From DATJPY01 sp035506135 (GTDB lineage: Bacteria; Myxococcota_A; UBA9160; PR03): 64,000 bases of DNA. Where the stretch lies: assembly GCA_035506135.1 (NCBI GenBank), contig DATJPY010000052.1:62001-126000 (forward strand), in the 5' to 3' direction. The translations under genes were made by a program, and so were the position numbers. The notes beneath the pieces were generated by a model. That model was not told where the DNA came from and did no database searches. It saw nothing but the letters and a program-made list of their open reading frames with translations. Below, piece after piece: positions 8,140-16,697 of this stretch (its first letter is position 1; every line of letters begins with the position of its first letter).

Positions 8140-9546
8140 ATGAGCGACTTCACGATGACGATCAACGGCAAGAGCGTGCCCGGCGACAGCACGTTCGGCG
8201 TGGTGAACCCGGCGACCGGGAAGGTCTTCGCGCAGGCCCCCGAGTGCAGCCGCGCGCAGCTCGACGCCGCCATGGAGGCCGCCTCGAAGGCGTTCCCGAT
8301 CTGGCGCCGGGACCTGGCGAAGCGGCGCAAGGCGCTGGTCGACTGTGCGGAGGCCGTGAAGGCGCGCCTCGGGGAGCTGGCGCCCATCCTCACCCAGGAG
8401 CAGGGGAAGCCGCTCACGCGCGCCAACGAGGAGCTCTTCGGCACCGCCATCTGGTTCCAGTACACCGCGTCGCTCGACATCCCGGTCGAGGTGCTGCAGG
8501 ACGACGCCAACGTGCGCCTCGAGATCCGCCGCCGCCCGTATGGCGTGGTGGGCGCGATCACGCCGTGGAACTACCCGGTGATGCTCGCGGCCTGGAAGGT
8601 CGCTCCCGCGCTGCTCGCCGGGAACACGATCGTCCTGAAGCCGTCGCCCTTCACGCCGCTCTCGACGCTGAAGCTCGGCGAGATCATCCGCGATGCGCTG
8701 CCGCCCGGCGTGGTCAACATCGTCTCGGGCAACGACCAGCTCGGCGCGTGGATCACGGGACACCCCGCGGTCCGCAAGATCTCGTTCACCGGCTCGGTGG
8801 CGACCGGGAAGAAGGTGGCCGCCGCGGCCGCGCCCGATCTGAAGCGCGTGACCCTCGAGCTCGGCGGCAACGACGCGGCGATCGTCCTCGACGACGCGAG
8901 CCCGAAGAAGGTCGCCGAGAAGCTGTTCTGGGGCGCCTTCACCAACAGCGGTCAGGTGTGCAGCGCCATCAAGCGCCTGTACGTCCACGAGAGCATCTAC
9001 CAGCCCGTGCTCGACGAGCTCGCCGCTGTCGCCAAGTCGGTGAAGGTCGGTGACGGCATGCAGCAGGACACGCAGCTCGGGCCGCTCAACAACAAGATGC
9101 AATTCGACCGCGTGAACGAGCTGCTCGAGGATGCCAAGAAGCACGGCGCCCGCTGCGTGACGGGCGGCGCTGCGCCCGCCGGCGGCGGCTACTTCATCGC
9201 GCCGACGCTGGTGACCGGCATCGCGGAAGGGACGCGGCTCGTCGACGAGGAGCAGTTCGGTCCCGCCCTGCCGGTGCTGCCGTACCGCGACGTCGAGGAC
9301 GCGGTGCAGCGGGCCAACCGCACCATGTACGGCCTCTCCGGGTCGGTCTGGTCGAGCAATCCGGAGCGCGCGGCCGAGCTGGCCGGCCAGCTCGATTGCG
9401 GGACCGCGTGGGTGAACCAGCACCTCGCGATCGTGCCCAACGCGCCGTTCGGCGGCGCCAAGTGGTCGGGAATCGGCGTCGAGAACGGGCCGTGGGGGCT
9501 GCTCGGCTTCACCGAGCTGCAGACGGTCAACATCTCGAAGGCCTAG
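8140..9546 (+). CDS. NAD(P)-dependent aldehyde dehydrogenase
   Basis: 468 residues, the usual ALDH length. 'GAITPWNYPVMLAAWKVAPA' is the cofactor-binding region, 'FTGSVATGKKVA' follows, 'LELGGNDAAIVLDDA' carries the general-base glutamate, and the cysteine of 'NSGQVCSAIKRLYV' is the nucleophile. Sequence style is closest to succinate-semialdehyde/betaine aldehyde dehydrogenase-like enzymes acting on a small aldehyde; the exact substrate is not readable. The ATG at 8140 has GAGGAGAG just upstream. Its TAG is part of a CTAG that also forms the stop of the convergent aldo/keto reductase gene. Confidence 0.93.
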   Translation: MSDFTMTINGKSVPGDSTFGVVNPATGKVFAQAPECSRAQLDAAMEAASKAFPIWRRDLAKRRKALVDCAEAVKARLGELAPILTQEQGKPLTRANEELFGTAIWFQYTASLDIPVEVLQDDANVRLEIRRRPYGVVGAITPWNYPVMLAAWKVAPALLAGNTIVLKPSPFTPLSTLKLGEIIRDALPPGVVNIVSGNDQLGAWITGHPAVRKISFTGSVATGKKVAAAAAPDLKRVTLELGGNDAAIVLDDASPKKVAEKLFWGAFTNSGQVCSAIKRLYVHESIYQPVLDELAAVAKSVKVGDGMQQDTQLGPLNNKMQFDRVNELLEDAKKHGARCVTGGAAPAGGGYFIAPTLVTGIAEGTRLVDEEQFGPALPVLPYRDVEDAVQRANRTMYGLSGSVWSSNPERAAELAGQLDCGTAWVNQHLAIVPNAPFGGAKWSGIGVENGPWGLLGFTELQTVNISKA

Positions 9547-10490
9547 GCCGGAAAGAGCGCCTCGATCCGTCCCAGGGCCTCGGGCGTGAGCTTCACGTCC
9601 GCGGCCCTGGCGTTCTCGACCACGTGCTCCGGGCGGGTCGCACCGACGATCACGCTCGCGACGTCGGTGCGCTGCAGGCACCAGGCGAGGGCGAGCTGCG
9701 CCGTCGTCACGCCGAGCTCTGCGGCGATCGGCCGCAGCTTCTCGACGCGCTCCAGCACCTCGGGCGTCAGGAACGCCGACATGAAGCGCGAGGCGGTGGG
9801 GTCCGCGGCGCGGCTCCCCGCCGGCGGGGTGCCGGGACGGTACTTGCCCGTGAGCACCCCCTGGGCCAGCGGGCTCCACACGATCTGACCGATCCCCTCG
9901 CGCTCGCAGACCGGCAGCACCTCGCGCTCGATCCCGCGCCGCAGCAGCGAGTACTGCGGCTGGTTCGAGATCGGCCGATAGGCGCGCCATGTCTCGGCGG
10001 CGCGCACGGCGTCCAGGAGCTGTGACGCGCGCCACTCCGAGGTGCCCCAGTAGAGGACCTTCCCCTGGCGGATCAGGTCCTCGTACGCGCGCACGGTCTC
10101 CTCGACGGGCACGCTCGGATCGGGCCGGTGACACTGGTGGAGATCGAGGTAGTCGGTGCCCAATCGGCGCAGGGACGCCTCGACGCTCTCGAACAGGTGC
10201 TTGCGCGAGAGGCCGCGGTCGTTCGGGTCGTCGGAGCGTGGGAAGAACGCCTTGGTCGCGATCACGATTCGGTGGCGGGGCACGCCGCGCAGCGCCTCGC
10301 GCAGCGTCTCCTCCGCGGCGCCGTCGGCGTACACGTCGGCGGTGTCGAAGAGGTTGATGCCCTGGTCGAGCGCGCAGCGGACGATCGGGGCGGCCGAGGC
10401 CGTATCGACGCTGGCTCCGAAGGTCAGCCAGGAGCCGAGCGAGACCTCGCTCACGCGCAGGCCGCTGCGTCCGAGGTGGCGATAGTCCAT
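9543..10490 (-). CDS. Aldo/keto reductase
   Basis: 315 residues, a full TIM-barrel AKR of the voltage-gated-potassium-channel-beta/YghZ-like group. 'LFDTADVYADGAAEETL' carries the catalytic Asp and Tyr, 'VIATKAF' the catalytic Lys, and 'YLDLHQCHRPDP' the His. The C-terminal 'SVIVGATRPEHVVENA' is the NADPH-binding end. It reduces aldehydes or ketones with NADPH, substrate unknown. The stop codon shares CTAG with the aldehyde dehydrogenase stop, so both transcripts finish on the same four bases. Confidence 0.92.
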   Translation of the reverse strand: MDYRHLGRSGLRVSEVSLGSWLTFGASVDTASAAPIVRCALDQGINLFDTADVYADGAAEETLREALRGVPRHRIVIATKAFFPRSDDPNDRGLSRKHLFESVEASLRRLGTDYLDLHQCHRPDPSVPVEETVRAYEDLIRQGKVLYWGTSEWRASQLLDAVRAAETWRAYRPISNQPQYSLLRRGIEREVLPVCEREGIGQIVWSPLAQGVLTGKYRPGTPPAGSRAADPTASRFMSAFLTPEVLERVEKLRPIAAELGVTTAQLALAWCLQRTDVASVIVGATRPEHVVENARAADVKLTPEALGRIEALFPA

Positions 10491-10588
10491 GCTCGGATCC
10501 TACCCCAGACCGGCTCGCGGCCGATCGCGCCTTCGGATTCCCTTCTCGCGCCCTCCACGGCGTTCGAGCGGGCGGTAGACTCGCGGGC

Positions 10589-11167
10589 GTGCTCCGGCTC
10601 GCTGCGCCCACCGACCCCGACTGGCCCGAGCGCGCGCTCGCGCACCTCGACGAGGTGCTGCTCGACCATGCGCACCTGGAGAAGAAGGCCGCCGGCACCG
10701 CCGTGGCGCTCCTCTTCCGCTATCCGGAGCGCCGCGAGCTCCAGGCTCCGCTGGCGCGCCTCGCACGCGAGGAGCTCGCGCACTTCGAGGCCGCACTCGG
10801 CCAGCTCGCTCGGCGCGGGGTCGCCTTCGCGAGGCAGCGGGCCGGCGGCTACGCGGGCCGACTGCATCGCGTCGTACGCCCCGACGAGCCCGCGCGCCGG
10901 CTCGATACGCTCCTCGTCGCCGCGCTGATCGAAGCGCGGAGCTGCGAGCGCTTCGGCCTGCTGGCCGATGCTCTCCGCGGCGTCGATCCCGAGCTCGCCG
11001 ACTTCTATGCGGGCCTGCTGGCGGCCGAGGCCCGCCACCACGGGGAGTACGTCGAGCTCGCCACCGTCGGCTTTCCCGCGCAGCAGGTCCGGCGCCGACT
11101 CGAGGAGGTCGCGCGCCACGAGGCCGGCGTGCTCGCCGGGCTCCGCGAGCCGCGCCTCCACGGCTGA
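10589..11167 (+). CDS. miaE: tRNA-(ms2io6A)-hydroxylase MiaE
   Basis: 192 residues, the normal MiaE length. It has the ferritin-like diiron helices: 'DHAHLEKKAAGTAV', 'REELAHFEAALGQL' (ExxH), 'ALIEARSCERFGLL' and 'AEARHHGEYVEL' (ExxH). MiaE hydroxylates the isopentenyl group of ms2i6A-37 in tRNAs reading UNN codons. The GTG start at 10589 follows a short divergent gap shared with the aldo/keto reductase gene. The next gene downstream encodes a second, unrelated diiron ferritin-like protein. No miaA or miaB lies in this window. Confidence 0.9.
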   Translation: MLRLAAPTDPDWPERALAHLDEVLLDHAHLEKKAAGTAVALLFRYPERRELQAPLARLAREELAHFEAALGQLARRGVAFARQRAGGYAGRLHRVVRPDEPARRLDTLLVAALIEARSCERFGLLADALRGVDPELADFYAGLLAAEARHHGEYVELATVGFPAQQVRRRLEEVARHEAGVLAGLREPRLHG

Positions 11168-11235
11168 GCGAGGCCGTGCTTTCGGGGCGATTGAACGCCC
11201 GGTAAGCTGAGGGGACGCCCGCCGGAGGACTCCCG

Positions 11236-12309
11236 ATGAGTGAAGCCGAGCGCTTCCACACCGATGCGCAGATGCAGAGCGTGTTCCGCGACCACTACGG
11301 CCTCGATGCCGAGAAGCTCGAGAGCCTCTACAGCAAGTCCAAGCGCCACCAGTGGAATGCGGAGCTCGACGTCGACTGGGACGGCTTCGACCCGGCGGGC
11401 GGCATCCTCGACCGCGACCGCGACTTCCTCGGCCGCCTGCGCTGCGTCCGGGAGCTCGATGCCGAGACGCAGGCGCGGCTGTTCCGCGAGGCTGCGACCT
11501 TCACGCTCTCGCAGATCCTGCACGGCGAGCAGGCGGCGCTGATGGTGTGCGGCCAGCTCGTCAACGTCGTGCCGGACCTGGACGGCAAGTTCGCGGCCGC
11601 CGTGCAGGTGATGGACGAGGCGCGACACGTCGAAGTGTTCGCGCGCTACCTCGAGAAGGTGGGCCACCGCTATCCGATCGATCCCGACCTGCGCGCCATC
11701 GTCGAGCAGATCCTCGCCGAGCCCGACTGGGAGTCGAAGTGTGTCGGGATGCAGGTGATCCTCGAGAGCGTGGCGCTCGGCTTCTTCCGCTCGGGTGCCG
11801 AGATGGCGGTGGAGCCGGTGCTGCGCGATTTCCTGCCTCGCGTGCACGAAGACGAGGCGCGGCACGTGGCGTATGGCGTGCTCTCGCTCGAGGCGCGCAT
11901 CCCGGCGCTCCCCGACGCCGCGCGCCGCCGACTCGAAGATCTCGCCTACGAGAGCGTGCTTCGCATCGGCGGCCGCGGCGGGCGGCCGTCGTTCACCACG
12001 CAGTTCCGCGCGCTCGAGCACGCCGGGATCGACACCGGGCGCTTCATGCCGAAGCTGCTGGCCGAGGTGATGGATCCGGCCGGGCTCGAACTCGACGGCA
12101 TCGAGGATCCCCTCACCGCCACGGTGATCCCGAACCTGATGCGCGTCGGCCTCGTGCCCGAGCGACAGCGCCTCGGCTACCTGGCGCAGGGCTGGCGCGT
12201 GGACCCGGCCACCGGGAAGATCGAGGACATCCACACGTGGCACGCCGACTGCCTGGCCGCGCGCAAGGAGCTGGCGGCGCGCGGGCTGAGCGTTGCCCAG
12301 CCCGACTAG
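11236..12309 (+). CDS. Ferritin-like diiron protein, function unknown
   Basis: 357 residues. The four-helix core has two glutamate helices ('LHGEQAALMVCGQL', 'ILESVALGFFRSG') and two ExxH helices ('VMDEARHVEVFARYLE', 'HEDEARHVAYGVLSLE'), a complete diiron site like that of ribonucleotide-reductase R2-like and AurF-like oxidases. No radical tyrosine can be assigned. An N-terminal 60 residues ('LDAEKLESLYSKSKRHQWN') and a C-terminal 80 residues are outside the core. The ATG at 11236 has CCGGAGGA eight bases before it. The gene ends on a CTAG shared with the convergent aminotransferase. Confidence 0.8.
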   Translation: MSEAERFHTDAQMQSVFRDHYGLDAEKLESLYSKSKRHQWNAELDVDWDGFDPAGGILDRDRDFLGRLRCVRELDAETQARLFREAATFTLSQILHGEQAALMVCGQLVNVVPDLDGKFAAAVQVMDEARHVEVFARYLEKVGHRYPIDPDLRAIVEQILAEPDWESKCVGMQVILESVALGFFRSGAEMAVEPVLRDFLPRVHEDEARHVAYGVLSLEARIPALPDAARRRLEDLAYESVLRIGGRGGRPSFTTQFRALEHAGIDTGRFMPKLLAEVMDPAGLELDGIEDPLTATVIPNLMRVGLVPERQRLGYLAQGWRVDPATGKIEDIHTWHADCLAARKELAARGLSVAQPD

Positions 12310-13418
12310 GTGCCCGCGCGGAGCTCCGCATCGAGCGCCCCGAGCAGGTGGTCGACCACCTCCTCGCGCGCGTTCTCGCCCATGAGACCGATGCGCCAGA
12401 TCTGTCCGGCGAGCTTGCCGAGCCCTCCGCCCACCTCGATGTCGTGCCGGTCGAGCAGCCGCCGGCGCAGCGCCGCCTCGCCGGTGCGCAGCACCGCCTC
12501 GGGCAGTCGGACCGACGTCAACATCGGCAGCCGGTGCGCGGGCGCGACGAGCGCCTCGAAGCCGAGCCGCTCGAGGCCGGCGATCAGGTGCGCCGCGGCC
12601 CGCCGATGGCGCGCGGCGCGCGCCTCGATCCCCTCCTCGTCGAGGACCCGCAGTCCCTCCGCGAGGCCGGCGATCGCGCCCACCGGCGCGGTGTGGTGGT
12701 AGGCGCGGCGCTCGCCGAAGTACCCGCCGAGCAGATTCAGGTCGAAGTACCAGCTCGGCACCGGGGTGCGGCGGCGCGCGAGGCGCTCGAGCGCGCGCGC
12801 GCCGAACGAGGACGGTGCCAGGCCAGGCGGACACGAGAGACACTTCTGCGTGGCGCTGTAGGCCGCGTCGACCTCCCACGCGTCGAGGGCGATCGGGAGG
12901 CCGCCGAGCGACGTCACGCAGTCGAGCACCAGGAGCGCACCGGCAGCGCGCGCGGCGCCGGCGATCGCCTCGACCGGTTGACACACGCCCGTGGAGGTCT
13001 CGGCGTGCACGACGGCCACCAGCGCCGGCCGCGTGCGCGCGATCGCGTCGCAGACGGCCTCGGGATCGAGGATCGTGCCGGGCTCCGTCTCCACGCGCAC
13101 CACGCGGGCGCCGAGCCGCCCCGCGACGTCGCTCATGCGCTCGCCGAAGACGCCGGCCACGCCGACCAGCACGGTGTCGCCGGGCTCGACCAGGTTTGCG
13201 AAGCAGGCCTCCATCCCGCCGCTGCCCGTGGCGGAGAGCGGGATGGTGAGCCGGTTCCCAGTGCCGAAGAGCCGCCGGAGGCGCGTCTGCACGTCGTCGA
13301 CGATCGCGAGGAAGAGGGGATCGAGATGGCCGAGCAGCGGCTCGGCGAGCGCCGCGAGCACGCGCGGATGGACGTTGGAGGGACCCGGTCCGAGCAGGAG
13401 CCGATGCGGCCGCGACAT
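12306..13418 (-). CDS. Class V aminotransferase, alanine-glyoxylate/serine-pyruvate type
   Basis: 370 residues with the fold-type I PLP pattern of the AGXT group: 'LLLGPGPSNVHPRVLAAL' at the start, 'SATGSGGMEACFANL', 'VLDCVTSLGGLPI' for the PLP-ring aspartate, and 'SATQKCLSCPPGLA', where the lysine binds PLP. Enzymes of this group move the amino group from alanine, serine or aspartate to glyoxylate or pyruvate in glycolate/serine metabolism. The stop shares CTAG with the upstream-facing diiron gene. The gap on its 5' side holds the promoter of the next operon. Confidence 0.9.
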   Translation of the reverse strand: MSRPHRLLLGPGPSNVHPRVLAALAEPLLGHLDPLFLAIVDDVQTRLRRLFGTGNRLTIPLSATGSGGMEACFANLVEPGDTVLVGVAGVFGERMSDVAGRLGARVVRVETEPGTILDPEAVCDAIARTRPALVAVVHAETSTGVCQPVEAIAGAARAAGALLVLDCVTSLGGLPIALDAWEVDAAYSATQKCLSCPPGLAPSSFGARALERLARRRTPVPSWYFDLNLLGGYFGERRAYHHTAPVGAIAGLAEGLRVLDEEGIEARAARHRRAAAHLIAGLERLGFEALVAPAHRLPMLTSVRLPEAVLRTGEAALRRRLLDRHDIEVGGGLGKLAGQIWRIGLMGENAREEVVDHLLGALDAELRAGT

Positions 13419-13441
13419 CGAGCGGAGCCTACCGCGGATCG

Positions 13442-13470
13442 TTGACAGGGCCGCGGCGTCCCCCTACGTT
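13442..13470 (+). promoter_or_regulatory. Sigma-70-type promoter for the dgt operon
   Basis: TTGACA at 13442-13447 is a perfect -35 hexamer. TACGTT at 13465-13470 is a weaker -10, with exactly 17 bases between. It lies 50 bases upstream of the first start codon of the operon that runs to queE and just outside the divergent aminotransferase gene. Confidence 0.5.
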
Positions 13471-13520
13471 GCGACGATCTCATCCCCGCGGGAAGCATCC
13501 TCGCTCCGGAGTTCAGTCAG

Positions 13521-13709
13521 GTGACGCGCTGGCTCGCCCTCGTGCTGGGAGTCGGCCTCGCGGCCGCGGCGCTCTACACGATCGCCGCCGGGCCGCTGCA
13601 CCGGCCGGGGCGCGCGCGACACGAGATCGACGCCGCCTCGCGCGCGCGGCTCGAGCGCGTGATCGAGCGCGCCGGCCCGGGCGACGAGCCCGCTGGAGCA
13701 CGCCGTTGA
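13521..13709 (+). CDS. Small membrane-anchored protein
   Basis: 62 residues with one N-terminal hydrophobic segment (about 3-25) followed by a short basic and acidic tail. No family is recognised. The GTG start has CGGAG nine bases upstream. The TGA stop overlaps the TTG start of dgt (TTGA), and a perfect -35 promoter box lies 74 bases before it; both support a real, coupled first gene. It may also act simply as a translated leader for dgt. Confidence 0.55.
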   Translation: MTRWLALVLGVGLAAAALYTIAAGPLHRPGRARHEIDAASRARLERVIERAGPGDEPAGARR

Positions 13710-14863
13710 AGGCACTGCGCACGCGCGAGGAATGGGAGCGCGAGGAGCGCGAGCGGCTGGCGCCCTATGCGGTGCGCAGCGCCGATTCGCTCGGCCGCGT
13801 GGTGCCCGAGGTCGAGCATCCCTACCGAAGCGCGTTCCAGCGCGATCGAGACCGCATCGTGCACGCGCGCGCGTTCCGCCGGCTCGAGTACAAGACGCAG
13901 GTCTTCGTCCATCACGAGGGCGACCACTACCGCAATCGCCTGACCCACACGCTCGAAGGGGCGCAGATCGCGCGCACCGTCGCGCGCGCGCTCCGGCTCA
14001 ACGAGGACCTGGCGGAGGCGGTGATCCTGGCCCACGACCTCGGGCATCCGCCGTTCGGCCACGCCGGCGAGCGCGTCCTGGCGGAGCTGCTGCGGGGCGA
14101 CGGCGGCTTCGACCACAACCGCCAGACGCTGCGCATCGTCGACCTGCTCGAGGAGCGCTACCCCGGCTTCCGCGGGCTCAACCTGACGTTCGAGACCCGC
14201 GAGGGCATCCTCAAGCACGGCTGCCGCTGGGAGCACCCGCTGCCGGTCCCGCCCCGCGGCGCGCAGCCGTCGCTCGAGGCGCAGGTCGCCGACCGCTGCG
14301 ACGAGATCGCCTACACCAACCACGACCTCGACGACGGCCTGCGCTCGGAGCTGATCGGCCTCGGGCAGCTCGCCGAGGTGCCGCTCTGGCGCGATGCCCA
14401 CGGCGACGTCTGTGCGCGCATGCCCGACGCCGGCGCCGGGGTGAAGGTCGCGCAGACGATCGCGGGCCTGATCAACCGCCTCGTCGGCGACCTGGTGGAG
14501 TCGACGGCAGCGCGGCTCACGGCCGCCGCACTGGCCGACGTCGCTGCGCTGCGGGCGCAGCCGCAGCGGCTGCTCGGCTACTCGCCTGGGCTCGACAAGT
14601 CGCTCCGCGAGCTCAAGGACTTCCTGTACCGGAACCTCTACCATCACCCGCACGTGATCGCGACCAACCAGCGCGCCGAGCGCGTGCTCGCCGATCTGTG
14701 GAAGGTGTATCGGGGGGATCCGGAGCGGCTTCCGCCCCACGTGCGCGCGCGCTTCGGCGAGGACGGCGACACGCGCGCCGTCGCCGACTACGTGGCGGGC
14801 ATGACGGACCGCTTCGCGCTGGCGGAGCATCGCAGGCTCGTGGGCGACGATGCCGGCCTCTGA
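13706..14863 (+). CDS. dgt: Deoxyguanosinetriphosphate triphosphohydrolase (dGTPase family)
   Basis: 385 residues, the size of the short dGTPase-like group. 'RDRDRIVHARAFRRLEYKTQ', 'RNRLTHTLEGAQIART' and 'AHDLGHPPFGHAGE' give the H...HD...D metal site of the HD superfamily. The family cleaves dNTPs to the nucleoside and triphosphate and helps to hold the dNTP pool; some relatives act in phage defence, but this context is housekeeping. The TTG at 13706 has GGAG eight bases upstream and overlaps the stop of the small membrane protein, so it is preferred over upstream frame extensions. Confidence 0.92.
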   Translation: MKALRTREEWEREERERLAPYAVRSADSLGRVVPEVEHPYRSAFQRDRDRIVHARAFRRLEYKTQVFVHHEGDHYRNRLTHTLEGAQIARTVARALRLNEDLAEAVILAHDLGHPPFGHAGERVLAELLRGDGGFDHNRQTLRIVDLLEERYPGFRGLNLTFETREGILKHGCRWEHPLPVPPRGAQPSLEAQVADRCDEIAYTNHDLDDGLRSELIGLGQLAEVPLWRDAHGDVCARMPDAGAGVKVAQTIAGLINRLVGDLVESTAARLTAAALADVAALRAQPQRLLGYSPGLDKSLRELKDFLYRNLYHHPHVIATNQRAERVLADLWKVYRGDPERLPPHVRARFGEDGDTRAVADYVAGMTDRFALAEHRRLVGDDAGL

Positions 14864-15185
14864 CGCCGACGTGCGCGTGGCCTTCGCGACGGCGCCGGAC
14901 TGGGAGACGGCGGCGCGCATCGCGCGGGCGCTCGTCGAGGAGCGCCTCGCGGCGTGCGCGAACCTGGTCCCGGGCGTGCGCTCGATCTACCGCTGGCAGG
15001 GACGCGTCGAGGACGAGGGCGAGGTCCTGCTGCTGCTGAAGACCCGCGCGGATCGCGTCGACGCGCTGGGGGCGCGGCTGCGCGCCCTCCACCCCTACGA
15101 CCTCCCCGAGCTCGTCGCGCTGCCCGCCGTGGGTGGGCTGGCCGGATATCTCGACTGGGTTCGCGACGAGGCGCGCGAGTCGTGA
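14850..15185 (+). CDS. cutA: Divalent-cation tolerance protein CutA
   Basis: 111 residues with the CutA1 core: 'ARALVEERLAACANLVPGV', 'IYRWQGRVEDEGEVLLLLKT' and 'LPELVALPAVGGLAGYLDWV'. CutA1 is a very stable trimer with a ferredoxin-like fold linked to copper tolerance; its biochemical role is still unclear. The start overlaps dgt by 14 bases and the stop overlaps the next gene as GTGA. Confidence 0.93.
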   Translation: MPASDADVRVAFATAPDWETAARIARALVEERLAACANLVPGVRSIYRWQGRVEDEGEVLLLLKTRADRVDALGARLRALHPYDLPELVALPAVGGLAGYLDWVRDEARES

Positions 15186-16348
15186 GCCTCGCGGACGCGC
15201 TCGAAGCGGCGGCCGAGGCGCTGCCGCAGCTCGCCGACCGGATCCGCCCGGCCAACGGCGATCCCGCGCGGCTCCTCGAGGGACTCGAGGCGGAATCCGC
15301 GAGCGCCGTCCTGCACTGGCTCCTCGAGCACGAACCCGCCGAGGGCGAGGACCTCGCCCTGGCGTGGGCCGAGGACGCGCGCGGCGTCGCTCCGCTGCGC
15401 GGCGTCGATCCCGAATCGCTCGGCAAGGCCGGGCGGAAGGCGCTGCGGCGCGCGCACCATCGGCTGCGCTCCCGCGGCATCGAGCTCGCCGCCGAGGTGC
15501 CGCGCGCGAAGGTGGCATCGCTCCCGAAGCTCGGCGACGCCATCGGCGGCGCCCTCGTGTCGCCGCCGGATCCGAGTGGCGCGCAGCTCGTCGTGATCGT
15601 CGAGGCGAACCCGGCCGGCGGGGCGCGCGTGTTCCAGGCCGCGCTCGACCTCGAGCACGGCGTGCTCGACTTCCACGCCTTCCAGGCCACCCGCTCGCAG
15701 GCGCGCAAGCTGCTGCGCGAGCTCGCCGCCAACGCGCGGCTCGACTGCGCCGAGGCACCGCGCGAGGCGCTCGCAGCGCTGCTGTCGCGCGCCGCGGCGT
15801 CGCAGCCCGCGGACCGGCCGCTGCCCCACGCCTTCGCCGAGTGGGAGAGCCGCATCGCGCGGGCGGGGGAGGGAGCCTCGACACCCGGCGATCTCGCGCG
15901 CGCGACGCTCTCGTCCGAGCCAGATCTACCGCGTTTGAGGGAGGTCGCCGCGCGCGTGGCCGCGGGCGACTGGGGCCCCTGGCCGCCACCGCCCGAGACC
16001 CTTCGCGAGCTGGCCGAGAAGGTGCGCAAGACGGCCGAGAGCTCGCTCCTCGTGAACGAGGCCCAGCGCCGCGCCCAGGTCGACGCCGTGCTCGTCGAGG
16101 CGGCCGAGGCTCGCTACGGCGCGGGGGGCGCCGAGCACACGGCCCGCCGCTTCGAGGAGTCCGCCTACTGCGCGTGGAAACGCGGTCGCGAGCCGGAGGC
16201 GCTGCTGTGCATCGCAGCGGCTCGCGGGCTCCGCGAGCGGCCTCCGGGCGAGAACCCGGTCGCGCGCGCGCTGCTCGAGCGCGCGCTCGGCCCGTTCCTC
16301 GAGGCGCTCCGCTCCGAGCAGGCGTCCTCGCTGCTGGTGAGGCCCTAG
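15182..16348 (+). CDS. Unknown protein of 388 residues
   Basis: No family recognised. The product is soluble-looking, rich in Ala, Arg and Glu, with no signal peptide or membrane segment. Residues 1-110 are helical; 135-165 alternate like beta strands ('AQLVVIVEANPAGGARVFQA'); 285-340 and 350-385 are long helices. Neither a cysteine pair nor a nucleotide motif is seen. The GTG at 15182 overlaps the cutA stop. With the 113-residue protein and the DHH protein it forms an unbroken run ahead of queE, so these three may act together; this rests on position only. Confidence 0.75.
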   Translation: MSLADALEAAAEALPQLADRIRPANGDPARLLEGLEAESASAVLHWLLEHEPAEGEDLALAWAEDARGVAPLRGVDPESLGKAGRKALRRAHHRLRSRGIELAAEVPRAKVASLPKLGDAIGGALVSPPDPSGAQLVVIVEANPAGGARVFQAALDLEHGVLDFHAFQATRSQARKLLRELAANARLDCAEAPREALAALLSRAAASQPADRPLPHAFAEWESRIARAGEGASTPGDLARATLSSEPDLPRLREVAARVAAGDWGPWPPPPETLRELAEKVRKTAESSLLVNEAQRRAQVDAVLVEAAEARYGAGGAEHTARRFEESAYCAWKRGREPEALLCIAAARGLRERPPGENPVARALLERALGPFLEALRSEQASSLLVRP

Positions 16349-16354
16349 GCGCCC

Positions 16355-16696
16355 ATGCTGCTCGCCCAAGGTCGCCACTGGCGCGTTACGCTGCTGCGCA
16401 AGCACGGGTGCGCGCTGTTCGTGCTCGGGAAGCTCGCCGGCGAGCTGGAGGAGCTCTCGGCGTTCGAGGTGGAGGTGCCGCTGACGCGCTGGAATTCGCT
16501 CGTGAAGCTCGCCGAGTCGGACCGCAAGCTTCTCGGCGGGCTCCTGCTGGATCACGCCGATGCGAAGGATCTGGTCGCGCGCGTGGTCGCGAGCGACCGG
16601 CTGCTCGGTGAGCTGCAACGCGTGGTGCGCGACGCAACCGTCGCGCTCGTCGAGGCCGGCGCGCTGGTGATCGCGCCTGCCTCCGGGGAGGAGTGA
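16355..16696 (+). CDS. Unknown small protein of 113 residues
   Basis: Six bases separate its ATG from the previous stop, and its own stop is one base before the ATG of the DHH gene, so it is clearly part of the operon. The sequence is a compact mix: a strand-rich N-terminal half ('HWRVTLLRKHGCALFVLG', then 'LSAFEVEVPLTRWNSL') and a helical C-terminal half. No motif, signal peptide or membrane helix is visible. I do not assign a function. Confidence 0.7.
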   Translation: MLLAQGRHWRVTLLRKHGCALFVLGKLAGELEELSAFEVEVPLTRWNSLVKLAESDRKLLGGLLLDHADAKDLVARVVASDRLLGELQRVVRDATVALVEAGALVIAPASGEE

Positions 16697-16697
16697 G

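Noticed and set aside
7488..8561. Long upstream extension of the VOC gene at 7059
   Set aside because: It runs antisense through the next VOC and aldehyde dehydrogenase genes and lacks VOC motifs.
13706..14863. dGTPase as a phage-defence nucleotide-depletion gene
   Set aside because: It lies in a housekeeping operon with cutA and shows no defence neighbour.
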